In this document: positions 1-8,081 of the stretch, piece after piece | How the letters are laid out: each line of letters begins with the position of its first letter | Position numbering within the stretch: the first letter of the stretch is position 1 | Assembly (NCBI GenBank): GCA_001460835.1 | Contig: CYKH01002064.1 | Location: 12,979-45,657, forward strand | DNA from: Bodo saltans | Taxonomy: Eukaryota; Euglenozoa; Kinetoplastea; Eubodonida; Bodonidae | Direction: 5' to 3' | Length of the DNA: 32,679 nt | Position numbers and translations under genes: made by a program | Notes under the pieces: model-generated | Databases searched by the model: none | What the model was told of the DNA's origin: nothing | Seen by the model: only the letters and a program-made list of their open reading frames with translations

Positions 1-378
1 GCCTATGCCCTCCTACCTCTGATCACGTTTATGTTTCCACAAGAGAGAGAGAGATATTTGAAACGTTTTACTGAAGCAAAGTGACTCTCCAATTGTGAGC
101 TCTTGTTCCCCCCTCCAGTTAGGGTGTTCGTGTGTGTAAGAAGCACGATCACGCGAGTATTTTTCCGAAGAGTTTTGCCATTTCATGCCCCCCTCAAAGA
201 ATTCGCTTTCTTTTCGATTCGCACTTTCGTAAAGGAACAAATGTTTGCTGCAATGCGGTTGAGATGAACCTGCACTTTTGATTGCCTTGCCTTCGTTTTT
301 TCAACAATATCGATTGCTCGTTTTTTTTCTTTCTACGCGCAATACATCACCAGAGAGGAGCATCTGCGGTATAGAAGA
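1..378. other. Intergenic region upstream of the first gene
   Basis: No coding region is supported here. It probably holds the 3' UTR of a gene outside the window and the 5' region of the gene at 379. A short GA run lies near 43-55. The right part (about 289-335) is rich in pyrimidines and leads into the splice acceptor described separately. Confidence 0.6.
321..353 (+). promoter_or_regulatory. Putative spliced-leader acceptor for the gene at 379
   Basis: A run of almost pure T/C (321-335) is followed by the first AG at 352-353. This would give a 5' UTR of about 25 nt before the ATG at 379. The arrangement matches kinetoplastid trans-splice sites; the exact AG is inferred. Confidence 0.5.
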
Positions 379-3102
379 ATGTCGCTCACGTCCCAACCCT
401 CAATGCACTTCACGAAGTCCTTCGTGCGGCGTGCAGATGATAACACAAGTGGTTCCGTGGGAGGTGGAGGTGCACTTGCCCAGCCGGTAGGTGCTCCCGC
501 ACCGATGACGACCGCGCGCATTCTACCAACACACACGAAAGCGAACTACGAGCAGTTTCACCTCGTCATCGCAAAGCATTACGCCAATGAGTGCGAAAAT
601 GTATGTGCCGAGTTTTTGGACACATGCCGCCGTGTTTTTGCCGGAATGCAACAAGCAAACAAATACGTGACGAACCATCAACTTCAAGAAACACTGTCGA
701 TTAGTCCTGGAGGCCTCGTTGGGCTCGTGCTGGGCGGCAATAATCTTCAAAACGATCCCAATTCGAGCGATAACGCCAACGTCGAGCGTCAAGTTCGCAA
801 CGCCATTCGCATTGCGTCTAGCATCGTGAAGGATGGCTTGCACGAAGACTTGAGCCGCCAGAAACCTCTTCGGCAAATTAGCAGTCAATCCTTTGTGCAC
901 AGCGAAGAGTTGGCGTATGTGCACTTGTGGCACAGTAGGCGTGAGGGGCGTAAGTTCCAGCAACAGCTACGCAGCCTGGCCGCAGTTCGCCACCGCATCC
1001 CCGCACCCAAAATGTTGTGCGTCCCCTTCTCGGTGGCCTTGGCGTATCAGGGCCGGTTCATCACGGTGACGTGGATGCCGCCGCTCATTGATGAGTTGCC
1101 AATGACATGCACTAACGACGGAGTTGTGGGAACAATGGATGATGCATGGCGGTTTTCCTGCGGCGCATCGCTCACCCCCCAGCACACCCAGCAGCTCGGC
1201 AACAGACTGTCGTTCCACGCAGGTGCGGATGGAAGGTACTACACGATCACAAGCTGCGTACCTCCCCTCGGAGATCGCAACACCGATAGCTCAAATGTGT
1301 GCAGATATGAGCATATGATGACTGACCGCGCAGGTGCTGACGATGATCTTCGTGCAGTAGAAATTCATGTTGAGAACGCCTTGACGCGCGCAGCGGTGAA
1401 CCTCGGTGACGTTGTCACGAACGAGGAGAAGCTTCGAGAAGCAGCCCCTGATCTCGTGACGAAGGTGTGCAGGGACGCTGGACTGAACAAACAGTTTCTG
1501 TTTCGTCTTCGTAACGTCATGGTGCAGACGCTTCAAAACAGCGGGCAGGACCAAGCGGCTGGTGCTACAGTGGACATGTTGGACACCGAGATGATTGGAC
1601 GAACGCTCAAGTCTGTCGTGGAAGCTCATTTGCTGTTGTCCATTGATGAATCCGACGGCCCTTTTACGTTATCGTCTCGCCTGGTCGTGGTGAACGAGCT
1701 CATGACCATTTTCTTCCGCAACCCAGAGTTTCTGCAAGGAACGCTGATGCCGTTGATGCGGTTGAAGTTCCGTGCCACCGACGCATTTGTCATTCACCCG
1801 TCGCATTTAAAGCTTGGAATGGTGGCGCGAATGCTCGCAGAGCGATTTGCCATGACGTTCGATCCCAAGACAAGGAAGTTTGCCACGTTTCTCGAAGATC
1901 CAGTTGTTCTGGGACACACGGGACGATCCCCCATTAATAGTGCCGAATTCTTTTCCGGCAACAAGACTCTCGCATCCCGCCGTACGCAAGATCTTCTACA
2001 GCAAAGCTTTGTGGTGAAAGTGCCGCACCTTCTCCTCCCTTCGACGCCAAACTTCTCCTTTGCTCCCAAAATGGCCCCAGCGCTCTATGCCCTCTCTTTG
2101 GCTCTCATGACAACAACAGAGGCCTACGCCACCGTTGCCTCAGGTAGCGACAAAGATTTTATCACGACATCCTCCAGCGGTCGGCAGGAGCTTCCTCGTA
2201 ATGTGCTCCGTCAGTTCTACTCAGGCCTCGCTGCATACTTTGGTCAACGATCTCAATACCTTGCTGCGGATTTAGCGAGTGATTCTATCGTCGTCGAGAA
2301 CATGATTCAGCGCGAGGGGAATGCACTGGGGCATTCGATGCAAGCCGCCTCCAACCGCTTGAACATGATCGACGTCGAACATATTTTATCACGCGTCTCT
2401 GAGTGCTTGCGTACCAGCCCAGAGGCAGTCGGTATGCAGAACGACGCGTGGACACATGTGATGCTCAGTATTGTGGAGCGTGTGTGTGGGCCGAATATTC
2501 AACCGATTTCTCGTGACCATGAGAAGGAGCTGGAGGTGAAGACAACGTTGCGACGAGTGCTCTTGACGTTCTTCTCGGAGTGTCCGGTAAGCGGTCGCGA
2601 AATTATGAAGCGGCTACCCGACGCGGTTCTCAAACTTGCGCTCTCCTTTCCAAAAGAGCGGCTGCTTCCATCGTTGCTCCTTATTGCTCAAGCGTCGCAG
2701 TTTGTCCTCCTTGACGATTCCACCGCGAACACAGAGCCCCTGGATCAAAATGATTGTAGCGTGTTATGCAAGGTGTGGGATGAGTTGATTGCTCAGTCCA
2801 TCCCCATGTGGCTGATGGTATGCGATGCGTGCCCCACCGATGCTCTGTTCGAGGAGACTCTAGGAAGGCTGCTTGCCGATGATGAGGCGCTAACCCTCTT
2901 GCAGTTCGTGGTCATGGTGTCCAAGGTAGGCCATGTACAGATGCTGCTGGCAGAAGAGCATGGATTGCGCGTTGACCGAAGGAAGGCGTTGCTAGAGCAG
3001 TTCACGTCGTCGTTTAGGCACCAGATGGGCCACTTCCAACTCGAGAAAAAGATGGAGAAGGTCACCGAAGAAGTGGACAGTCTCATTCAACCGTTTGAAT
3101 AA
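379..3102 (+). CDS. CLU-like domain protein, head only (907 aa)
   Basis: The 907-residue protein starts at the first ATG after a good splice acceptor. Its middle holds ordered blocks that resemble the CLU (clustered mitochondria) domain: HLWHSRREG near 181-190; VALAYQGRFITVTWMPPL at 219-236, comparable to the CLU strand that reads roughly DYRGxRVVxxxxLPGI; FHAGADGRYYTI at 279-290, comparable to the GSDxRxYxLDL block; CRDAGLNKQFLFRLR at 364-378, comparable to HxRGLxMRxLG; and EMIGRTLK at 404-411, comparable to HEMxxRxxKHIL. The same blocks recur in the proteins at 14822 and 20625. The second half (about 500-907) is predicted helical and unrecognised. No signal peptide or membrane segment is seen. 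The TPR tail of classical CLU proteins is not evident, and the charged tail of its two paralogues is missing. Function unknown; canonical CLU proteins act in mitochondrial distribution and RNA binding, but transferring that role would be speculation. Confidence 0.85.
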   Translation: MSLTSQPSMHFTKSFVRRADDNTSGSVGGGGALAQPVGAPAPMTTARILPTHTKANYEQFHLVIAKHYANECENVCAEFLDTCRRVFAGMQQANKYVTNHQLQETLSISPGGLVGLVLGGNNLQNDPNSSDNANVERQVRNAIRIASSIVKDGLHEDLSRQKPLRQISSQSFVHSEELAYVHLWHSRREGRKFQQQLRSLAAVRHRIPAPKMLCVPFSVALAYQGRFITVTWMPPLIDELPMTCTNDGVVGTMDDAWRFSCGASLTPQHTQQLGNRLSFHAGADGRYYTITSCVPPLGDRNTDSSNVCRYEHMMTDRAGADDDLRAVEIHVENALTRAAVNLGDVVTNEEKLREAAPDLVTKVCRDAGLNKQFLFRLRNVMVQTLQNSGQDQAAGATVDMLDTEMIGRTLKSVVEAHLLLSIDESDGPFTLSSRLVVVNELMTIFFRNPEFLQGTLMPLMRLKFRATDAFVIHPSHLKLGMVARMLAERFAMTFDPKTRKFATFLEDPVVLGHTGRSPINSAEFFSGNKTLASRRTQDLLQQSFVVKVPHLLLPSTPNFSFAPKMAPALYALSLALMTTTEAYATVASGSDKDFITTSSSGRQELPRNVLRQFYSGLAAYFGQRSQYLAADLASDSIVVENMIQREGNALGHSMQAASNRLNMIDVEHILSRVSECLRTSPEAVGMQNDAWTHVMLSIVERVCGPNIQPISRDHEKELEVKTTLRRVLLTFFSECPVSGREIMKRLPDAVLKLALSFPKERLLPSLLLIAQASQFVLLDDSTANTEPLDQNDCSVLCKVWDELIAQSIPMWLMVCDACPTDALFEETLGRLLADDEALTLLQFVVMVSKVGHVQMLLAEEHGLRVDRRKALLEQFTSSFRHQMGHFQLEKKMEKVTEEVDSLIQPFE

Positions 3103-3203
3103 ACGGGCGGATGCGCACATGAAAAGAACTTTAGTCAGTAGTTGTGAAACTGCAAGCGCTGGTAAGAAAGCCCCCTGCTGCTCTGGTAGACTTGGAGCAA
3201 AGG

Positions 3204-3223
3204 GCCTCATGACATCATGAGGC
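3204..3223. repeat. Short inverted repeat (9-bp arms, 2-nt centre)
   Basis: GCCTCATGA and its exact reverse complement TCATGAGGC flank a CA dinucleotide. It lies about 100 bases after the stop of the upstream gene. As RNA the loop is too tight for all pairs to form, so it would be a hairpin with a slightly opened tip. It could mark a 3' UTR element; no function is known. Confidence 0.5.
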
Positions 3224-3352
3224 GCATCTCGAACGAACACATATCACTAGCTCCTCCCCGAACACAATTTTTGTACGGCAAAAGTCGAACTGTGTTGCAT
3301 GTAGCCCTTCTTGTTAGTGGTGCCTGTGTTCTTTGACAAATTGTCGTTACAC

Positions 3353-3371
3353 GTTTCTTTGTCCCTCTCAG
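3353..3371 (+). promoter_or_regulatory. Putative spliced-leader acceptor for the gene at 3462
   Basis: A pyrimidine tract ends in CAG (AG at 3370-3371), giving a 90-nt 5' UTR that would contain a 12-codon upstream ORF. An alternative AG at 3403-3404 would avoid it. Confidence 0.4.
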
Positions 3372-3461
3372 ATTAGAATTTTTAGTTACATATGCATTTT
3401 GCAGCATCTTTTGTGGTTAAGTTTCGTTAACGCTGCCTTCAAAGATTGCCAATCACCCCTG

Positions 3462-4085
3462 ATGCCAGCACATCACTTGATGATGATGCTTCTTAGTGAG
3501 CAGACGATACGTGGTACTCTGATCGATTTAGAGACGACAGATCGACTCATTCTTCAACGTAACGCCCTGCACCCAGAAATGGATCATATCCAGCCCTGTT
3601 CAGACAAGATTACAAGACTGTCCGAGGCCATGTCAGCATGGGATGCGTCCTCGCACAACTGGTTTGATACAGACGATGCCAGCGACGATCTCGTTCACAG
3701 TTTGCAGTTTATCACGGATGACAGGACTATTTCACAAATTGCAATGCACAGAAGTAGTATTGCCCTTCTGCAGCAACTTGAGGCAAGCGCTCGAACTGAT
3801 TTGGAAGCATTCTGGTTCGTTGAATGGGAGCTGCTTGAGGGCTCACATACCTTGCAACAGCTGCGCGAAGCAGAGCCGCGTTACGACTTTGCATCGGGCT
3901 GCGTGCAGGTGCAGCGTGGCCGACCAGGGACAGGCAGAGTAGTCGGACGAGTTCACTCCAATCAGCCACAGCAACTGGCTGCTCAGCGGCGTCCGGTTGC
4001 GTGGACACCACAACAATTGATGCATGACCGTTCTGAAAGCGCTTCGTCTGGAAGAGTGTCCAAAGAGCCTCCTCCTTGGTGGTGA
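3462..4085 (+). CDS. Small helical-repeat protein of the tandem cluster (207 aa)
   Basis: The open frame extends upstream to 3333 only with a non-ATG start. The first in-frame ATG is 3462, with three more ATGs in a row six codons later. The 207-residue product is unrecognised by function. Near its N-terminus it has the cluster's helix signature: R17, L20 and E24 in RGTLIDLE. A second charged helix follows (ASARTDLEAFWFVEW). The last 70 residues are Gln/Arg/Pro/Ser-rich and probably disordered. It sits between a CLU-like gene and the larger repeat protein at 4250, whose helices look alike. It may be a small independent tail gene or a decayed fragment of a larger member. The coding call is less certain than for its neighbours because of its size. 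Confidence 0.6.
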   Translation: MPAHHLMMMLLSEQTIRGTLIDLETTDRLILQRNALHPEMDHIQPCSDKITRLSEAMSAWDASSHNWFDTDDASDDLVHSLQFITDDRTISQIAMHRSSIALLQQLEASARTDLEAFWFVEWELLEGSHTLQQLREAEPRYDFASGCVQVQRGRPGTGRVVGRVHSNQPQQLAAQRRPVAWTPQQLMHDRSESASSGRVSKEPPPWW

Positions 4086-4160
4086 TGAGACAGAGCCAGT
4101 CTTCCCCCAGCTAAGTTTGACTTTCACTGTAGATTTTTTCAATTGTTTTTGAATGCAAGA

Positions 4161-4238
4161 CCTTGTTTTCCTTCCTCTGCAAAACGTGCACGTTACATTG
4201 CATCCTCACATTGTGTTTTATGGTTGCTGCACACGGAG
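4161..4238 (+). promoter_or_regulatory. Putative spliced-leader acceptor for the gene at 4250
   Basis: A pyrimidine tract at 4161-4180 is followed by 57 bases without any AG. The first AG is at 4237-4238, only 11 nt before the ATG at 4250. Splicing there removes an in-frame mini-ORF (ATG at 4220, stop at 4241-4243) from the mature mRNA. Confidence 0.5.
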
Positions 4239-4249
4239 TGTAAGAGCTG

Positions 4250-7200
4250 ATGGAACTCGCCGATCTAGAAACGCTCGAGCCTGCTGAGCGGCAAGTTCTT
4301 GAAACAGAAGAGGCGCAGCATTTTGCCGCCTTCAATGCACTTGACGCTCAGCAAAAGACGATGTTTATGTTGTCGATGTTATCTCGGCAACTTCTCGTGT
4401 CACAAGACCGCCAGCGCCGAAGGATAGAAGTAGAAGCTCTCCTCGCAGTGAGACAATTGGCGCTGATGACCAATGAAGTCGTGGGTCGTGTCACGTACGT
4501 TGCAAATGACGAAGCAAGAAGTCGTAGTCGTTTGTTGTTACAGGCAAGTCTCCACCTCGAGCAGTCGACAGAGCGGTCAGAGGAACGTCTCTTGGAGTCA
4601 TCGGAGCGATATGCTGTGCAGGAACGAGAGGCACTAGAACGCCGTGCTCTTCTTGTGCACTGGTGTTTGACGGTGAAACAAGCGTTGACCATTACAATCT
4701 TAAACGAAGAGCGTATCTCCCGTGTGATCACTATTGAAGGTCCGCATTATTGGCGCAAGCAGCTGATTAGTTGCGGAGACGAAGAATACGCCTCGCGGCG
4801 AGCTCTTGACAGTGCTGCGCTGGTGGGGCGGATCGCCTTGATGGCAGACGCATCGGTGTTCCTTTTGGCCTTGCGCACGAAGCACGCGACGGCCGTTAGT
4901 GAGATCACGGGCGCCGAGGCAGATTTTAGGCGTTTGATGACAGACGAAGAGCAGCTGCAGCGCTTAGGTCTCTGCACTGATGCAGTTCACTCAGAACACG
5001 TCGCTGCGCTGGTGGCAATGTTGACGGAGGAAATCGCATTACGAAAGGAGGTCCAACGAGAATTCTCCCTCAACACGCAGCGTTCACGATTAGCACAGGA
5101 GGAGAGCGATGCTCGGCGCTCCTTCCAAGGCCGCGAGGCGATCATCCGAAGTGCGGCGTCGAATGACATCTTCGACAAAGTGTACTTTTGGACCGAGTCC
5201 CACCGACAGGTTGCCTCCGAGGCGCGGCATCGTGGATCGTTGGTCAGGTTTGTGGAACCTTTGGCTCGTGTTGGGCTCGGTGCGGTGATCACGATGCTCA
5301 ATGAGATGCAACGATTTACGTCCGGCTACGACGCAATGTGCCAACGATTTCAGATGGAATGCTGCCTCTTGACATTGCAGCATGACGAGGAGCCGCAAGC
5401 CCGCATGAAGCTCTTCCACGAAGAAGAAAGAAGCAGAGCTCGCGACTTGACCAACGCTGCGGGCTGGAAGTACATTCGCACCGTGGAGCTAGCTCAATGG
5501 GAATACGAATGCCGCGAGGAGGTCGTAGAGGAGTGGGAGTCGGAGAGTAACGAATTGGAAACGTGGCTCCTTCAACGATTGATTCGACTGACCAACGATG
5601 CGATGATGTCTGCGTCTGAACGGGGAGGGAACGGCAGGATGGAGACGCTGGCAGCTGCGAACAACAGCCTTCGCAGTGGCCATGGTGGAGGAGGGGTTGA
5701 TGCAGGAGGAGAGTTGTTGTTTGCGTCGTCTTTCACGGCGGAATCCGACAAATTGTTTGTCAAGAATCTCATCGAGCAAGAAGAATTTCCTCGACAAAAA
5801 CTCCACCGTATTGAGCACACAGAGTTTATCGACATGGTTTCGCAATGCATCCAGCGAGGCGAGACTGTGCAGCGGCAGCAGATGCTTCGTGCCTATGACT
5901 TGGACTTTGTAGGGATCAAGTGGAAGAGTAGATCAAAGCAAAAGGTGTTGCTTCGCACTGGTGCACTGTACGATGCCGAGTTCCGCCAACGAACGGATCT
6001 TGAGGAGCTGGCAGGTAGACTTCATATTACGATGACAGAAGCATTCACGGCGTGGAGACTTTTGAAACTGGATGCGCCCCGAAGTTACCTCCATGGACGT
6101 GCGCTGGAGTCGAAGCATGCCCTTCAGCACATTGCAGCAATGGAGCGTATCGTCATGGTGGAGCACCACTACGGCGCGGCTCTGGAAGAGTGCGAGAGAG
6201 TTGCCTTTCGTCGTCTCGTCACGAAGCACCAGGTTCATGGCATGGTGACTCTTGGGTCAGCAGGAAGGCGGCAGATCACCGACCTTGAGCATCAACACTT
6301 CTTAGTCGACATCCGCGAGCCGCACGAGCGTTGGCTACTGGAGAAGCGAATCGCATCCAACTTTGTGGGGAATGTGGAATCGTTTGTGCGAGCAAATGAA
6401 GTGATGGCAGCAGAATCGAAATCAATAGTTCAGTTGTTGGAGGAACCGTTGTACCGCCGACACCTCACTGTCTATGAGGAACTGAGTGCCAGAAATGCAT
6501 TGTTGCCGACCTTGGAGGAGCTTGCTCGCCGATGGATTGCCGAGCAGTCAACCTGCGCGGTGGTGCTCCTTTCCAAGGAACATGATCAATCCGCGCTGTG
6601 GTCTCACCAGCAACACCTCAGACGTGCGATGGTGCACGGCGAGCAACTGATCATGCTCCGTCTGAAGGAATCGTTCTCTCGTAAAACTCTTGTGCTCCGA
6701 GAGATCCATACATTCCATCAAGAGTTTGCGCACCTCCCTAAGCGAATGAAGGTGTTGCTTGAAGAACATTGGGCAAGACAGGAGCTGGATCAAGTCTTTC
6801 GGTTTGTGATCGATGAGCCGCAACGGAGAAGTCATGTGGCTGCAGAGCAGGAACGTGCGTTTTTTCTCTTGAAGACTGGCGAAGGGATCAACCGAACGGT
6901 ACTTGGAGCGTTTTTTGAGAAGGAACGGAACGCCCGGAAAAAGGTAGCCCTTCACGAAGAAGACGACTGGGAAGCTGTCGGATTGTCGCAAAGATTCCGC
7001 CGTTCGTCGATTCGCCGCAGTGTACCACTTCCCTTTAAGCCCCCTGCAACACATGATCCGATCCACAACCATAACATGAATCCCCTCCTTGGCAGTCCAC
7101 CAACAAAGTTTCCATCACCCCAGTCGTGGAATGTCGCGGTGGAGCACAACGATGCTGCTGCTGCTGCTGCTGCTGCTCCTATGGAACAACAAACAAGCAA

Positions 7201-7747
7201 CAAGCTCTACACCATCATGAGCATCACGGACAACAACAATCTGTCATCGCCAACTGACGCTTTGATTATGATCGCCAACAACGGCGTGCAGCAAGGCCCT
7301 ATTGTTGCTACCGAGAATTCCACACTTGCATCACATGCTTCTTGGTGCAACAGCTCGACGCCAATCGACGCAAGCAAACTGGAAGATGCTGAAGTGCTGA
7401 TTCGTCTTCAGATCCTTCGTCATGAAGATCAAGCCACACGACAGTTGTTTCAGCTCTTGAAGAAGCCCGTCAATGCACAACAGGCACATCGGACACCAAC
7501 AAAGCCGATGTTTGCCTTTACATCGCCCAATCGGCCTCACACAGCCGTTTCCGTCACTGCTCGAGCCAACATCGTGGCGTCCAATAATAATACCGGTAGT
7601 GCCATCAAAGATGGGGTTTCTCCTTCAAGTGTCACACGGGAGATGCAGCAGTTTACGACTCCAAAAAGGCCAGATAAGAGTAATCAAGATCTGATGACAC
7701 AAGGTTCCCCAAGAAGCCACTATTTCCGGGGATCGTTCACCCAGTAG
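4250..7747 (+). CDS. Large charged helical-repeat protein (1165 aa)
   Basis: Not a recognised family. Residues 1 to about 920 are almost entirely charged alpha-helix rich in Glu, Arg and Leu. A recurring signature is R-x2-[L/V/F]-x3-E, seen at R289/F292/E296, R385/L388/E392, R515/L518/E522/F526, R736/L739/E743 and R896/V899/E903/W907. The unit at 509-526 (EQEEFPRQKLHRIEHTEF) aligns with residues 449-466 of the protein at 8082. From about 920 the sequence becomes low-complexity and probably disordered: eight alanines from a GCT run, many Asn, Ser and Pro. A last helical unit (about 1045-1075) follows, then an RPHTA motif at 1095-1099. No signal peptide or membrane segment is seen. A structural, perhaps cytoskeletal, scaffold is plausible but only inferred. 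Confidence 0.85.
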   Translation: MELADLETLEPAERQVLETEEAQHFAAFNALDAQQKTMFMLSMLSRQLLVSQDRQRRRIEVEALLAVRQLALMTNEVVGRVTYVANDEARSRSRLLLQASLHLEQSTERSEERLLESSERYAVQEREALERRALLVHWCLTVKQALTITILNEERISRVITIEGPHYWRKQLISCGDEEYASRRALDSAALVGRIALMADASVFLLALRTKHATAVSEITGAEADFRRLMTDEEQLQRLGLCTDAVHSEHVAALVAMLTEEIALRKEVQREFSLNTQRSRLAQEESDARRSFQGREAIIRSAASNDIFDKVYFWTESHRQVASEARHRGSLVRFVEPLARVGLGAVITMLNEMQRFTSGYDAMCQRFQMECCLLTLQHDEEPQARMKLFHEEERSRARDLTNAAGWKYIRTVELAQWEYECREEVVEEWESESNELETWLLQRLIRLTNDAMMSASERGGNGRMETLAAANNSLRSGHGGGGVDAGGELLFASSFTAESDKLFVKNLIEQEEFPRQKLHRIEHTEFIDMVSQCIQRGETVQRQQMLRAYDLDFVGIKWKSRSKQKVLLRTGALYDAEFRQRTDLEELAGRLHITMTEAFTAWRLLKLDAPRSYLHGRALESKHALQHIAAMERIVMVEHHYGAALEECERVAFRRLVTKHQVHGMVTLGSAGRRQITDLEHQHFLVDIREPHERWLLEKRIASNFVGNVESFVRANEVMAAESKSIVQLLEEPLYRRHLTVYEELSARNALLPTLEELARRWIAEQSTCAVVLLSKEHDQSALWSHQQHLRRAMVHGEQLIMLRLKESFSRKTLVLREIHTFHQEFAHLPKRMKVLLEEHWARQELDQVFRFVIDEPQRRSHVAAEQERAFFLLKTGEGINRTVLGAFFEKERNARKKVALHEEDDWEAVGLSQRFRRSSIRRSVPLPFKPPATHDPIHNHNMNPLLGSPPTKFPSPQSWNVAVEHNDAAAAAAAAPMEQQTSNKLYTIMSITDNNNLSSPTDALIMIANNGVQQGPIVATENSTLASHASWCNSSTPIDASKLEDAEVLIRLQILRHEDQATRQLFQLLKKPVNAQQAHRTPTKPMFAFTSPNRPHTAVSVTARANIVASNNNTGSAIKDGVSPSSVTREMQQFTTPKRPDKSNQDLMTQGSPRSHYFRGSFTQ
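7154..7177 (+). repeat. GCT trinucleotide microsatellite coding polyalanine
   Basis: Eight uninterrupted GCT codons encode eight alanines inside the disordered tail of the protein at 4250. Such a pure run is prone to length change between strains. Confidence 0.9.
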
Positions 7748-8081
7748 CAGGAGCCACCACGGCCGACTGGTAGAAGCGTATGGGTCAAACATTTATTTGA
7801 GTTATTATTGTGCCCTTTCCCAAAGCCTTGTTCAACATGTACGATTGCACCCCCTTTTCTACGCGCACAACGACAGCGAATAGTACAAGTTTTCTTCCCT
7901 CTTACATTTTTCCCCCTTGATCGTGCGCTTCCTTCAAAGCTCTTCCTTCTTCACGAAAGTTCTTCGCCCCTGAGTGTCGTGCGGATGCACGCACAAAGGA
8001 TTCTCAACAGAAAGTGAAGCTTTGATTGTCTCCTTTTTTTGCATTCTCTAAAGAAATAATACTCTGTCAGAAGGAGAGAAC
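7748..8081. other. Intergenic region between the genes at 4250 and 8082
   Basis: The 334 bases hold no supported gene; a 69-codon frame at 7808-8017 has no family features. The stretch 7840-7960 is rich in pyrimidines, which in kinetoplastids would also position the upstream polyadenylation site. Confidence 0.6.
8027..8053 (+). promoter_or_regulatory. Putative spliced-leader acceptor for the gene at 8082
   Basis: A T/C tract (8027-8048, including seven T in a row) leads to AG at 8052-8053. A second AG at 8069-8070, preceded by CTCTGTC, is an alternative. Either gives a short 5' UTR before the ATG at 8082. Confidence 0.5.

Larger units (their letters stand above)
3103..3461. other. Intergenic region between the genes at 379 and 3462
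   Basis: The 359 bases contain stops in the relevant frames, so the two flanking genes are not one gene split by a single error. Contents: a near-perfect 20-base palindrome (3204-3223), a pyrimidine tract with AG at 3370-3371, and a 12-codon upstream ORF starting at the ATG at 3392 in another frame than the gene at 3462. A second AG at 3403-3404 would remove that upstream ATG from the mRNA. Confidence 0.6.

Noticed and set aside
3333-3461. N-terminal extension of the 207-residue protein
   Set aside because: It needs a non-ATG start, lies over the pyrimidine tract and likely splice acceptor, and adds no domain. The ATG at 3462 is preferred.
3103-4249. The idea that the genes at 379, 3462 and 4250 are one gene broken by sequencing errors
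   Set aside because: The gaps are 359 and 164 bases, contain stops in several frames, and each has its own pyrimidine tract and AG, so separate transcripts are more likely.
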